A stretch of DNA of 64,000 nucleotides, from contig NZ_JACHCZ010000011.1 of assembly GCF_014207255.1 (NCBI RefSeq), positions 1 to 64,000 of the forward strand, given 5' to 3'. Of the stretch, positions 8,479 through 18,151 are shown piece after piece; position 1 is the first letter of the stretch, and each line of letters begins with the position of its first letter. The stretch comes from Pseudomonas sp. JAI120. Its GTDB lineage: Bacteria; Pseudomonadota; Gammaproteobacteria; Pseudomonadales; Pseudomonadaceae. The notes below the pieces were generated by a model. That model searched no databases, had not been told where the DNA came from, and saw only the letters and a list, made by a program, of their open reading frames with translations. The position numbers and the translations under genes were made by a program.

Positions 8479-9888
8479 TCATGCCTTGCGCCACGGCTTG
8501 AGCCACAGCCCCATCCCGAGCAACACCATGGTGCCCGCCAGGGTGCTCAGCCCCAGTTGCCGCCACACGCCCTCAATACCAAACAGCACCAGAGCCGCCA
8601 GCCCCATCAGCAGCGCACTGAGCAGCCAGTGCCGGGCCCAGGGCAATGCGCCGAGCAAGGCCTGGCGCTGCATCAGCAGCAGTGCGGTGCAGATCACGCC
8701 GGCCAGTGCGGCCAAGGGGATACCGGCCAGGCCGAACACAAAGGGCAGGGCGGCCAACAGCAACACGTTGACCAGGCTTCCGAGCAACTCGCAGCGCAGC
8801 GGCTGGCGCGTATCGCCGGCGGCGTAGGCATAGCGTGCGAGCAAGGCGTTCCAGGCGCCGAATACCAACGGCACGGCAAACCAGGCCAGCAGCAGCGGCA
8901 ACGGCGAATCCATCGATTGCTTGGGCAGCAGCAATGCCACCAGGCTCGGGGCTGCAGCCACCAGGCCGACGCCGGCGGGCAAGGTCAGCACGCTGGCGGT
9001 TTCCGCGCCGCGCTTGAGCAGGGCCAGGCGCTCATCTCCCTGGCGGCGGCTCATCATGCCCAGCAGCACCTGGTTGAGGCTCATCAGCGCAATCAGCGGC
9101 AGGTTCATCAGCTTGCGCGCCAGGTTGACCCAGGTCACCGCGCCTTCGCCCAGCAGCGACGCCACCAGCCGCTCGATCAGCGCCAACCCTTGGCTGGCGC
9201 CATTGCTCAACAACAGCGGGCCGATGCGTTGGCCCAGCTCACGCAAGGGCGCGAAGGTCAGTTGCCAGCGCCATGGCCGCCAGCCTTGGCGCCACACCGA
9301 GGGCAACAGCGCCAGCGGCATCAACAGGCTGCCGGCCAGGCAGGCCAGGGCCAGCGAGTGCGGTTGGCTGGCGGTGCCCGCGAGGGCGAGGTACGTCACC
9401 GGCGGCAGGTTGAACAGCAACGAGCCCAGCCCCGCGAGGACAAAACGTTCGCTGGCCTGCAAGGGAATGCTGAACAGTGCATGCAGCATCAAGCCCGGCA
9501 CACACCAGGCGACGATCTGCAGGTTACGGCTGGCCAATGCCGTGGCGGTGTCGGCCAACCCCGGGCCGAGCACTTGCACCAGCCACGGTGCCAACAGCGT
9601 CAGCAGCAGGCTGGTGACCAGCGCGATCAGCAGCAACGCCGGGAACAACACCGCCAGCCAGTTCAGGCGCTCGTCGTCCTTGCGCTGCAGGTACAGCGGC
9701 AGCGCGGCGGCGCTCAGCACACCGCCAGCCAATGACATGCGCAGCGCTTCCGGCAAAAACAGCGCGATCAGGAAGGCGTCACTGCGCTCTCCGGCGCCCC
9801 AGGCCGCCACCAGCAACCATTCGCGGGCAAACCCCAGGCACAGGCCCAACAGGGTCGCCAGGGTCAGCCAGGCGGCAGAGCCGAGCAT
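8479..9888 (-). CDS. pslK: PslK, MurJ/MviN-family lipid flippase
   Basis: 469-aa MOP-superfamily membrane protein with about 14 hydrophobic segments and the MviN-like N-terminus (LGLCLGFAREWLLVAAWGAG, then SDAFLIALFLPEALR). It should move the lipid-linked Psl repeat unit across the inner membrane. Its start overlaps the end of pslJ by one base, and its place between polymerase and acyltransferase matches pslK. A MurJ with a role in peptidoglycan is the alternative, made unlikely by context. Confidence 0.88.
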   Translation of the reverse strand: MLGSAAWLTLATLLGLCLGFAREWLLVAAWGAGERSDAFLIALFLPEALRMSLAGGVLSAAALPLYLQRKDDERLNWLAVLFPALLLIALVTSLLLTLLAPWLVQVLGPGLADTATALASRNLQIVAWCVPGLMLHALFSIPLQASERFVLAGLGSLLFNLPPVTYLALAGTASQPHSLALACLAGSLLMPLALLPSVWRQGWRPWRWQLTFAPLRELGQRIGPLLLSNGASQGLALIERLVASLLGEGAVTWVNLARKLMNLPLIALMSLNQVLLGMMSRRQGDERLALLKRGAETASVLTLPAGVGLVAAAPSLVALLLPKQSMDSPLPLLLAWFAVPLVFGAWNALLARYAYAAGDTRQPLRCELLGSLVNVLLLAALPFVFGLAGIPLAALAGVICTALLLMQRQALLGALPWARHWLLSALLMGLAALVLFGIEGVWRQLGLSTLAGTMVLLGMGLWLKPWRKA

Positions 9889-11321
9889 CAGGGACGTGCC
9901 CCATCAAGCAGGGGGTTGCGGTAGGCCACGGACTTCACCTGCGGCAGCCGCGCCGGAAACAACCGCCGCGCCTCCAGCACATTGATGCCCACCATCAGCC
10001 AGAACAACGCCACCATCACCACCGCAAAGCTGAAGTAGTGGTCGAACAGGCCGCTGACCAGCGCCGACAGAATCCCGCCGGTGGTGCCCAGCCACAGGGC
10101 ATTATCCTTGGTCAGGCGGATCGGGCCTTTTTCCGGACGCGCTTCACGCCACCAGCGCACAGTCACCGCCACAAAGAACAGCATGCCGACGATGCCGGTC
10201 TTGTAGATGTAGTTCAGCCACAGGTTGGAGATACCCAGCAGGTCGGTGCCGGGCACCGGCGGGTCAACCTTGAAGCCGATGCCAAATGGATAAGACACCA
10301 CCGCCTGCGGGAACATGCGGTACTCGTCGAACCGTACTTCGGTACTGGCGTTGTCCGACGAGAAAATCGTCGCCAGGCGTTCCTGCAACGGTGGGTAGGC
10401 CATCACCAGCGCCACCGTCAACGCCGCGCCGATCATCAACAGGCGCCCGGTGTAGGGCACGCGGCGCGTGGCCATCCACAGCAGCACCAACGCCAGGCTG
10501 ACCATCGCGCCGCGGCTGCTGGCCAACAGCAACGCGGCCGCGCCCAGGCAGGCGACGCCCAGGCCCAGTGCGCGCTTCCAGCCTTGCTCGGTTATGCCGA
10601 AGCAGAAGGCCAGGGGCAGCAGCAATGCCATGATCCCGCCGATGGCATTCGGGTGCATCCACGGCGAACCCATGCGCGAAGACATGGCCTCCAGGCCGAA
10701 TTTCAACATGTCGAAGTTGCCGTAGTTGAACAACGCCAGAATCGGCGCAATGCCGGCCCCGGAGCGCGTGCGCACGAACACCGCAATCGAGATCACCAGC
10801 ATCGCCAGGCTGCCCAGCAACAGGGCGATCACCAAGGATTCGCGCTGCTTGCGGTCCACCAGTAATCTGGCGCAGAGGAACACCGCCGACAGGCTCAGCA
10901 ACCAGCGCAGCCAGTTGGCCACGCCGCTGCTGTCGGCGTGGATGGTGACTTGGCCGACGATGAACGGGAACACGCTGAACAGCATCAGCCACAGCAGCAT
11001 CTGGTCGGTGGGACGGCGGGTCAGGCTTGGCGTATCGGGCAGGCGGGCCAGGAAGTGGTGCCACAGCACCGCGCCCCAGGTCAGGGCCAGGATCGCCTCG
11101 CTTACCGTACTGCGGATCCCCAGGTTGATGGTCGAGTAGGGCATGAATGTGGCGATCATGGCGAACAGCAACAGGCCCCACAACGGGAAGCGCAGGATGG
11201 TCACCGCCCCGGCCAGGCCGATCACGGCGAGGAACGCCTTGGCCGGCGACAGCAGCAGGGCGAGCGCGCCAAACAGCAGGCCGAAGAGGATCGCGACGAG
11301 GCTTGCCAGGTTCACTCTCAC
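9888..11321 (-). CDS. pslJ: PslJ, O-antigen polymerase/ligase-like membrane protein
   Basis: 477-aa polytopic membrane protein of the Wzy/WaaL type, close to the length of P. aeruginosa PslJ. It has about ten hydrophobic segments and a large periplasmic loop around SSDNASTEVRFDEYRMFPQA, the usual site of the catalytic Arg and His of Wzy-type polymerases. It likely joins Psl repeat units in the periplasm. It overlaps pslI by 4 bases (ATGA type), showing translational coupling. Confidence 0.87.
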   Translation of the reverse strand: MRVNLASLVAILFGLLFGALALLLSPAKAFLAVIGLAGAVTILRFPLWGLLLFAMIATFMPYSTINLGIRSTVSEAILALTWGAVLWHHFLARLPDTPSLTRRPTDQMLLWLMLFSVFPFIVGQVTIHADSSGVANWLRWLLSLSAVFLCARLLVDRKQRESLVIALLLGSLAMLVISIAVFVRTRSGAGIAPILALFNYGNFDMLKFGLEAMSSRMGSPWMHPNAIGGIMALLLPLAFCFGITEQGWKRALGLGVACLGAAALLLASSRGAMVSLALVLLWMATRRVPYTGRLLMIGAALTVALVMAYPPLQERLATIFSSDNASTEVRFDEYRMFPQAVVSYPFGIGFKVDPPVPGTDLLGISNLWLNYIYKTGIVGMLFFVAVTVRWWREARPEKGPIRLTKDNALWLGTTGGILSALVSGLFDHYFSFAVVMVALFWLMVGINVLEARRLFPARLPQVKSVAYRNPLLDGARP

Positions 11322-12421
11322 TGGAGTTCCTCGATCAGTTCAGCCAGGCGCTGGCGATAAGCGTGATGGTTGAAACGTTGCGCCCACAGGCGCCGTTGCT
11401 CGGCGGACTCTTCATCCGGCCCCACGCTCAGGCTGACCATCAATTGCACCAGCGCCGGGCCATCGGTGGGCGAAAAACGCGGGGCCGACGGCGGGGTGAT
11501 TTCATCCAGCGAAGTACCACTGGCCACCGCCACCGGCGTGCCGACGCTCAGGGCCTCGATCACCGGCAGGCCAAAGCCTTCGGCATAGGACGGCTGCCAC
11601 AGGCGTGATGCCTGACGGTACAGCGCATGCAACTCGGCGTCCGACACGCCGCTCAGCGCGCGAATCCCCGGCAGTGTGCGCTGGGCTTCAGGCAAATGAT
11701 CAAGGCTACCGACCAGCACCAACTCCGGCACGCTGGGGGATTGGCGCCGCGCCTGCTGCCAGGCGTCCACCAGAAACGGCACGTTCTTGCGCAGCTCTCG
11801 GGTGCCGACCAGCAGCCAATAGCGCTCGGGCAACTGACGCTTGCTCAGGTCGGCCGCCAGCTCGGCAAATCCGTCGACCTGGTTGGGCAGCACGCGAATC
11901 TTGCCCGCCGCTTTGGGAAACAGCCGCGCGGTTTCATCTGCGCTGTACTGCGACGGCGTCCACACACGGTCGGCGCTGTGCACCGCGTAGGCAATCGACA
12001 GGCGATCGCTGGTCTTGTAGATCAGCGCCTTCAAGCGGTTGGCGTGGTAGTTGTTCAGGGTGATCTGGAACAGGTCATGCAGCAGCACCACCGTGCGCAA
12101 CCCCGTCGGTTTGGGGGGCAGCGGCAGGCCCATATTGAAGGTGCTGATGTACAGGTCGATGTGCTGCTCACGCAAGGCGCTTGGCAGGAAGCCGGCTTCG
12201 AAACGCAGGCGATGGTGCGGCTGGTGCATGGCGGTCTTGGCACAGCCCCACGCCGGGCAATGGGCCTGCAAGCGGGTCTCATCCCCCAGGGGCGCCACGG
12301 TAAACCGCTCAAGTTCGATGCCCGGCAAGGTGTACAGCGCACTCTCCAGCGCATACACCTGGCGACTGATGCCCGATTGCGGCGAGGTGCCGACGGTGCG
12401 GTAATCCAGGCCTATACGCAT
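11318..12421 (-). CDS. pslI: PslI, GT4-type glycosyltransferase
   Basis: 367-aa GT-B fold glycosyltransferase. The C-terminal donor domain carries YAEGFGLPVIEALSVGTPVA, with the E-x7-E sugar-nucleotide motif of GT4 enzymes, and LLVGTRELRKNVPFLVDAW before it. The N-terminus MRIGLDYRTVGTSPQSGISR is typical of the acceptor domain. It should add one sugar to the Psl repeat unit on the cytoplasmic membrane face. It overlaps pslH by 10 bases. Confidence 0.88.
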   Translation of the reverse strand: MRIGLDYRTVGTSPQSGISRQVYALESALYTLPGIELERFTVAPLGDETRLQAHCPAWGCAKTAMHQPHHRLRFEAGFLPSALREQHIDLYISTFNMGLPLPPKPTGLRTVVLLHDLFQITLNNYHANRLKALIYKTSDRLSIAYAVHSADRVWTPSQYSADETARLFPKAAGKIRVLPNQVDGFAELAADLSKRQLPERYWLLVGTRELRKNVPFLVDAWQQARRQSPSVPELVLVGSLDHLPEAQRTLPGIRALSGVSDAELHALYRQASRLWQPSYAEGFGLPVIEALSVGTPVAVASGTSLDEITPPSAPRFSPTDGPALVQLMVSLSVGPDEESAEQRRLWAQRFNHHAYRQRLAELIEELQ

Positions 12422-13629
12422 ACGGGCGCCCTCTGACTCAGCGGCACGAGGGTGGCGTACACCTGTTCCAATTGGCTGGCGGCGACGCTCCAGTCATGGG
12501 CGCGGCGCACATAGGCGCGGCCGGCCTCACCCATGGCCGCAGCGGCCTCAGGACATTGCAGCAGGCGCACCACGGCATCGGCCAAGTCGTCGGCGCTTTG
12601 CCCGCCGAGGTAGTCCAGGCCTTCCACCAGGTCCAGCCCCGACACGCCTTGTTCGGTGCTGGCCAGTGGCAGGCCGGCGGCCAAGGCTTCGAGCACCTTG
12701 AGCTTGGAGCCGCCGCCATGGCGCAACGGCGCCAGGAACACCGAACAGCTCGATTGCAGGTCCAGCAGGTTGGGCACGAAGCCTAGCCATTCGATACGCG
12801 GGTCTTTCCAACGCTCGCGCCAACTGTCGGGCATGCCGAAGCCGCACACGCTCATGCGCGCCTCCGCACAGCGCGCCCAGACCTTGGGCAGGATTTCATC
12901 CAGGGCCCATTCGATGGCGTCCACGTTCGGCGCGTATTCATAGTTACCGAGGAACAGCACGCGGCGTGTCGAGGGGTCGGGATGGGCCGCAGCGAAGTGA
13001 TCGCAGTCCACGCCGTTGACCACCACTGGCACGGGTTTGCCGGCGATCTTTTCCAGGATGTGGGCATCGCTTTGAGTGACCGCCACCACCTGCGTGGCCT
13101 GGCGCATCACCCGGCGTTCCCAGCGGGTATAGCGCCATTGATCGTAGCGAATGAACGGCAGCGACCAACGCGGCAAACGGTCGTAGGTGGCCGCGCCCAG
13201 GGCCGACTCCACATTGTGTTCGGTCAGCACAAAGGGCTGGGACTTACGCGCCAGTGCCTCTTCGCAAGGCTGGAAACTGTAGCTGTGTTCGATCTGCACC
13301 ACGTCCCACTGTTCACCCAGCAAGCCATTGAAGGTGTCCCGCAACTCGCCCGACAGGCCGTTCACACTGGCCAGCAGCGGGTAGGGGGCAAACAGCCCCG
13401 CCACCAGGGTCTTGAGGCTGCGCAACGGGCGGCGCGGCAGGATGATCAACTGTTCGACAATTGCTTCCAGTACCTGGCGGTCGGCGAGGGATACCGGGTG
13501 CTTGTCATGCAACAGCAAGGTGATCCGATGCCCACGCGCGGCCAGGCTGCGCAGCAGGTGAAACTGGCGCGTCTTGCCGCCGCTGGTGGCGGGCCAGGGC
13601 GAGTAGGGCAGGATCCATAAAATGCGCAT
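12412..13629 (-). CDS. pslH: PslH, GT4-type glycosyltransferase
   Basis: 405-aa glycosyltransferase. It starts MRILWILPYSPWPATSGGKT at 13629, 8 bases after the pslG stop; a much longer reading frame continues upstream inside pslG but is not coding there. The donor domain shows VLFLGNYEYAPNVDAIEWAL and FLAPLRHGGGSKLKVLEALA, the latter containing the E-rich sugar-binding loop. Predicted to build the Psl repeat unit at the cytoplasmic membrane. Confidence 0.88.
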   Translation of the reverse strand: MRILWILPYSPWPATSGGKTRQFHLLRSLAARGHRITLLLHDKHPVSLADRQVLEAIVEQLIILPRRPLRSLKTLVAGLFAPYPLLASVNGLSGELRDTFNGLLGEQWDVVQIEHSYSFQPCEEALARKSQPFVLTEHNVESALGAATYDRLPRWSLPFIRYDQWRYTRWERRVMRQATQVVAVTQSDAHILEKIAGKPVPVVVNGVDCDHFAAAHPDPSTRRVLFLGNYEYAPNVDAIEWALDEILPKVWARCAEARMSVCGFGMPDSWRERWKDPRIEWLGFVPNLLDLQSSCSVFLAPLRHGGGSKLKVLEALAAGLPLASTEQGVSGLDLVEGLDYLGGQSADDLADAVVRLLQCPEAAAAMGEAGRAYVRRAHDWSVAASQLEQVYATLVPLSQRAPVCV

Positions 13630-13637
13630 GGCAGGCC

Positions 13638-14966
13638 TCAGTCCCATAACAGGATTTGCAAGTTCGTTTTGACCGGCACGGTCAGGCCGTCGGTACCGGT
13701 TACCGGGGTTTGTGTGCCGCGCAACGGGTCGTACAGCGTGGCGCCGGCCAGGCCGGGCAAGTGTGCCTTGCCGCCCTCGGCCGACCAGAAGAACCATAGC
13801 TTGCGCCCGTCGGCGCGGGTCCAGCCGATGCTGAACAGGCCGTCGGGCAACTGGTCGGCGCCGGGCGGGTCGCCGGGGGTGAGCGTCGGACCGCTGACAT
13901 CGAGGAAGTTTTTCAGCGCGGTGTAGACCGGCTTGGGGTTGGCGTCGATGTCGAGCAAACCGTAAGACTGGTCCCGCACACTGGCGCGCTGGTCCAGGTC
14001 GCTGAGGGTAAACAGGAAAATCCGGTCGTAATCCAGCGCACTCATCAGCGCCAGGCGGCGCACCACGTAATCGGCCTGGGCCTGTGGGGTGATGATGTCC
14101 TGGGCGTCTTTGGGACCGGTGTAGGTCGACCAGCCCCATTCGGTGCTCCACAGGGCCTGCACACCGCCGCTGCGCAGGGCGTGGTTGAGGGCGGTGGTCC
14201 TGGCGATAAAGTCCAGGTTGGCCGGGTCGTTGCCTTCGGGCAATTGGGTATAGGGGTGGTACGAGACGACGGTATTCAGGCTGGCTACGCCCAAGGCGCC
14301 GAGGGCATCGAACATGTTCTGGCCGTTGGGCATTTCGCTGAAGAACGCCATGCCGGCGGCCACCACCGGTTTGCTTGGGTGTATTGCGCGCAACGCGGCG
14401 GAGCTGGTGGTCAGCAGCGTGGCGTAGCCGGCCGGGTCGGCCACCGGGCGCCAGAAGCCCAGCAGGTTCGGTTCGTTCCACACCTGCCAGGCGTCGACAC
14501 TGGGGTAGCGCTGGGCCAACAGCGCCATGCGGTTGGCGAACACGTTCGGGTCTTTCGGCGGGTACTGGTCCTGATAGGGCGCGCCCACCGGCGCCGTGGT
14601 GGCGAACGGCGCCGACCCGACCAGGTAGAACACGGACTTGAGCTGGTTGTCCTGCAGTTTGCCCACCAACTGATCCAGCGTCGCAACCTGGTACTGCCCT
14701 TCGACCGGCTCCAGTCGGTCCCAATGCAAATCCAGGCGTACCCACTCCAGGCCCAGCGCCTTGAGACGGTCGATCTGCTTTTGATAGCGCTCAGGGGCGA
14801 ACCACAGGAACTGCGCGTTCACCCCGAGGAAATCCTTCCACACCAGCGTTTTGTTGCCCTTGAGCACATGGCTTTCGGCATCGGCCTGGCGCCCCCACAA
14901 AAACGCGGTGAGGCCCAGGGCGGCGACCACGGCCAGGGTGGCGACGTAAGTGCGTTTACGCGCCAT
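13638..14966 (-). CDS. pslG: PslG, GH39-family glycoside hydrolase
   Basis: 442-aa glycoside hydrolase, the same length as P. aeruginosa PslG. An N-terminal membrane anchor or signal (about residues 7-25) precedes a (beta/alpha)8 barrel. The acid/base Glu165 lies in WNEPN and the nucleophile Glu276 in STEWGW, the same numbers as in the characterised enzyme. That agreement supports the ATG at 14966 over an upstream in-frame TTG (14993). The enzyme degrades Psl in the periplasm and is tied to its production and matrix turnover. It overlaps pslF by 11 bases. Confidence 0.92.
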   Translation of the reverse strand: MARKRTYVATLAVVAALGLTAFLWGRQADAESHVLKGNKTLVWKDFLGVNAQFLWFAPERYQKQIDRLKALGLEWVRLDLHWDRLEPVEGQYQVATLDQLVGKLQDNQLKSVFYLVGSAPFATTAPVGAPYQDQYPPKDPNVFANRMALLAQRYPSVDAWQVWNEPNLLGFWRPVADPAGYATLLTTSSAALRAIHPSKPVVAAGMAFFSEMPNGQNMFDALGALGVASLNTVVSYHPYTQLPEGNDPANLDFIARTTALNHALRSGGVQALWSTEWGWSTYTGPKDAQDIITPQAQADYVVRRLALMSALDYDRIFLFTLSDLDQRASVRDQSYGLLDIDANPKPVYTALKNFLDVSGPTLTPGDPPGADQLPDGLFSIGWTRADGRKLWFFWSAEGGKAHLPGLAGATLYDPLRGTQTPVTGTDGLTVPVKTNLQILLWD

Positions 14967-16146
14967 GGCGGCTGCCCTCGATGGCGTGTTCAAACAGCGT
15001 CTTGAACGTCTGCGCGGTCAACGGCCACAAACGCTCGCGGCCGATTTCGCCGGCGCGTTCGGCCCAGTCCCGGGCCAGCAGCGGCGTGCGTGCCAGGCGC
15101 AGCAGTTGCGCGCTGAGCGCGGCCACATCGCCTTCGGGGTAGATGGCGCCATTGCCGCTGGCGACTTCCTCGGCAAACGCGCGAGCGTCAGACGTGATCG
15201 CCCCGCGCCCGCAGGCGGCAGCCCAGGACAGCGCGCCACTGGTCCCGCGTTGGCGCCCGAGCAGGCCGAGCTTTTTCGATTCGCGATAGGGCAGCACCAT
15301 CACATGGTGGGCCTGGATGGTCTGGGCAATCTCTTCAGCCGGCAGGTTCAACCGCCAGTCGATGGCATCGGCCAGGCCGAGTTCGGCGATCTGCGTGTTC
15401 AACTGTTCCAGATAATTGCCGCCCGCGCCAAACGCCATTTCGGCAGCGGTGCCACCGGCCAGGGTCAGGCGCACACGGCCACGCAATTCGGGGGCTTGCT
15501 TGAACACGCCGGCCAGGGCCTGCAACAGGTCTTCGATGCCTTTGCCCCGGTAGATAAAACCGAAGTACAGCAGGTGCAGCGTATCCAGGCGCGGTAACGG
15601 CGCCGATGGAATCGCCAGGTTAGCATGGTGGATCACCGCCACTTTACCCGCCGGCAGTTGCATGCGTTGGCTCAGGCACTCGGCGCCCAGGCGGGTGAGG
15701 GTGATCAAGCGCGTCAAACCGGCGGCGACCTGGCGCTCTTCACGCAAGGTCAGCGGATCGGCCAGCACCACCGCCGCCTGTGGCAACGGGCTGGGCAAGC
15801 GCTCCATCAGGTTCAACGGGAACGGCAAGCGCTCACGCCGCCAGACGATGCGTTCGGGATCATGCACCGTGGCGGTCAAGGGCAGCGCCGGGTAGGCCTT
15901 GCGCAACTCGCGCAGTGCCAGGAACTCCCCCAGCCGTCCGCCGCCCAACTCGGCGTGGACCAGGTCCACGCTGTGCCAGTCGAACCCACCGACGGCCTGC
16001 TTGATCGCCTCGCTATTGCCCGCCACACCGGCCAACGGCGTCAGCACCGTCACCCCCAGTTGTTCCAGGGCCGTGCGGAAATGATTCGCGTAGTCGGCGA
16101 TGCCATTTTTCTCCGGTGGCAGCGGGGCGAGCAGGGCGACACGCAT
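14956..16146 (-). CDS. pslF: PslF, GT4-type glycosyltransferase
   Basis: 396-aa glycosyltransferase (PslF is about 395 aa). It begins MRVALLAPLPPEKNGIADYA, a GT4 acceptor-domain start. The C-terminal part has LLYFGFIYRGKGIEDLLQAL and VLPYRESKKLGLLGRQRGTS; the strict E-x7-E is replaced by a Ser/Lys-rich loop, as in a subset of this family. Start and stop overlap pslE and pslG. Confidence 0.87.
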   Translation of the reverse strand: MRVALLAPLPPEKNGIADYANHFRTALEQLGVTVLTPLAGVAGNSEAIKQAVGGFDWHSVDLVHAELGGGRLGEFLALRELRKAYPALPLTATVHDPERIVWRRERLPFPLNLMERLPSPLPQAAVVLADPLTLREERQVAAGLTRLITLTRLGAECLSQRMQLPAGKVAVIHHANLAIPSAPLPRLDTLHLLYFGFIYRGKGIEDLLQALAGVFKQAPELRGRVRLTLAGGTAAEMAFGAGGNYLEQLNTQIAELGLADAIDWRLNLPAEEIAQTIQAHHVMVLPYRESKKLGLLGRQRGTSGALSWAAACGRGAITSDARAFAEEVASGNGAIYPEGDVAALSAQLLRLARTPLLARDWAERAGEIGRERLWPLTAQTFKTLFEHAIEGSRHGA

Positions 16147-18137
16147 CAGAACGCCCCCCGGTACTTGGCGATGGTTTTAAGCACCTTGGCCGGCACTTCG
16201 AATTTGCGCCGGTTGATGATGATGCCGTCCACCTTGCCGAACGCCGTGTTGAGGATCGACAGCGCGTGCTCCACCACCGGCACCGTGCTCTTCTGCGCTT
16301 CCACCACCAGCCCGATCAGGTCGGCGCGACGCAGGTTGATAAACGCATCGCGGTTATCCAGCAGCGCCGATGCGTCCAGCAGCACCACTTCACCCGGCGC
16401 CGCAGGTGCAACCCCGCCGACGCGCACCGTGATGCCGTTTTCCTGCAGCAACTGGCGCAGTTGTTCCACCACGAAGGTCACGCCCTCACCATGGCGCGCC
16501 GAGGTCAGGCCAAGGGTCAGGCCCTGTTCGGCGATGCGGTCCAACTGCAGCAAACCGTACAGGCGGTAGATGCTCGCATTGAACGCGTTGGTGCCTTGGG
16601 CGGTGCTGGTGTCCAGCTCCGGCAGGGTGGTCCACAGCGGCAAGCCGAACTTGCGTTCTGCCAGGCCGCCATCGTGGATGCGCTGGTCGAGCAGGTAGCA
16701 CAGGTAGATCACCAGCAGGCCGACGACGAGCGCAAACGGGAGCGCCAGCACCAGCATCACCAGGGTTTTCGGGAAGATGCGGCCGGGGTTCAGGGTGGCT
16801 TCTTCGATCACCGCGATGTTGCTGATCTGGCTGTTATCCAGTTCACGGTCGATGCGCGATTTTTCCAGGTTGTCCACGTACAGCGCGTAGTTGCGTTCGG
16901 TGGCGCTCAGCTCGCGGGCAAGGCGGGTCAGCTCCGGTTCAATCTCCAGGGCCTGCTTGCGCTGTGCTTCAAGGTTGGCCAGTTGTTTTTGCTGTTGAGT
17001 CAGCTGGGTACGCAGCGCCAGGTTGTTGCTCGATTCATCCAGCAGCACTCGCTGCAAGTGGATTTCCAGGGTGTTGGGGGCACGGTTTTCCGAGCTTTGC
17101 ACGGTGTTGCTTTCATTGGCGACCTGGGCCTGCATCGCACGGATCGACGCATCCAGGGCTTTGACCGGCAGCGCGTTGTCCGTGTAGGTGCGCATCATGT
17201 CGGCCTTTTCCAGCAGCTTCTGGTTCAGCAGGCGACGCAAGTCCTGCTGCTGAGGGTTCAGTGCGATCTGGCGCACCGTGGTGACTTCCTTGGGCTGGCT
17301 CTTGAGCTGGGTGCGGGTGCTCTGGATGGCGCTGTCGGAGGAGGCGATCAGGCGCGTGGTATTGAACGTTTCGCCACGCAGCACGTTGATGCGCTCGGAC
17401 AAGTCTTCCAGGCGATCAGTGATGCTCGCCGCGCCGATCTGGTTCAGGTGCGTGAGGATCTGCTCCTTGTAGCGCTTGATCTCAGTGGCGCTGTTCGATA
17501 CCTGCCCTTCATAGAAGGCATACAGGCTTTTGCGCCCCAGGGCCTGGGTGCGTTCGTTGATATAGGTCTCGACCCAATCCTTGACCACCGCCTGGGCAAT
17601 CTGCGGGTTGCCCCAGGTGAAGGTGATGTCCATCACCGTGGAGCCGGGGGCATGACTCACCTCGAAGCTTTTTTCCAGGCCGGCGGCCAGGCGTTCCACC
17701 GGGGTGGTTTTTTCAATCACGCCGACGGTTTCCAGCACCACGCGAATACCATCGAACACCGCGCCCACGCCACGCTTGATGGCGAACTTGGTGCGCTTCC
17801 AGAAGCCTTCCGGCGGTGGCGCGTTGTTGATCACTTCCAGGTAGTGCTCGGCCACTGCGCGCACAATCGGGCGCCCGGTCAGCAGGCGCTCCTCATCGAC
17901 AATTGGGTCGCGCTGGGTGCTGGGCATGACCAGCGCCTGGCGGTTGCTGATTTCGATGGGCAGCGTCGAATCGCGCCCCGGCTTGACCAGCAGGCGTGCC
18001 GTGGATTCGTACTTGGCCGGCAGCAGGAAGGCCCCCAGCAGGATGATCACCAGCGCCGCCATGGCGGCCAGCTTGAACTCGTGTCGGAAGATAAAGAACA
18101 GGCGCAGCAGATCACGAAAAGAACGGATCTCGATCAT
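16146..18137 (-). CDS. pslE: PslE, Wzc-like polysaccharide co-polymerase
   Basis: 663-aa inner-membrane chain-length/export protein (PslE about 662 aa). It has a Wzz domain with a first membrane helix near residues 25-45, a long periplasmic coiled-coil region (about 180-430), a second helix near 460-485, and a C-terminal tyrosine-kinase-like domain. The Walker A position reads GLTSARHGEGVTFV and lacks the P-loop Lys, and there is no tyrosine-rich tail. It is therefore probably not an active kinase. It pairs with PslD to span the envelope. Confidence 0.9.
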   Translation of the reverse strand: MIEIRSFRDLLRLFFIFRHEFKLAAMAALVIILLGAFLLPAKYESTARLLVKPGRDSTLPIEISNRQALVMPSTQRDPIVDEERLLTGRPIVRAVAEHYLEVINNAPPPEGFWKRTKFAIKRGVGAVFDGIRVVLETVGVIEKTTPVERLAAGLEKSFEVSHAPGSTVMDITFTWGNPQIAQAVVKDWVETYINERTQALGRKSLYAFYEGQVSNSATEIKRYKEQILTHLNQIGAASITDRLEDLSERINVLRGETFNTTRLIASSDSAIQSTRTQLKSQPKEVTTVRQIALNPQQQDLRRLLNQKLLEKADMMRTYTDNALPVKALDASIRAMQAQVANESNTVQSSENRAPNTLEIHLQRVLLDESSNNLALRTQLTQQQKQLANLEAQRKQALEIEPELTRLARELSATERNYALYVDNLEKSRIDRELDNSQISNIAVIEEATLNPGRIFPKTLVMLVLALPFALVVGLLVIYLCYLLDQRIHDGGLAERKFGLPLWTTLPELDTSTAQGTNAFNASIYRLYGLLQLDRIAEQGLTLGLTSARHGEGVTFVVEQLRQLLQENGITVRVGGVAPAAPGEVVLLDASALLDNRDAFINLRRADLIGLVVEAQKSTVPVVEHALSILNTAFGKVDGIIINRRKFEVPAKVLKTIAKYRGAF

Positions 18138-18151
18138 GGGATGTCGCTCCT

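Noticed and set aside
8557..9735. Gln-rich open frame opposite pslK
   Set aside because: Antisense shadow of a Leu/Ala-rich membrane protein gene; Gln/His-rich products are typical of this artefact.
12412..14745. A 777-codon frame that would extend pslH upstream through pslG
   Set aside because: The upstream half is out of frame with PslG, which has exact catalytic residues; pslH has its own start at 13629.
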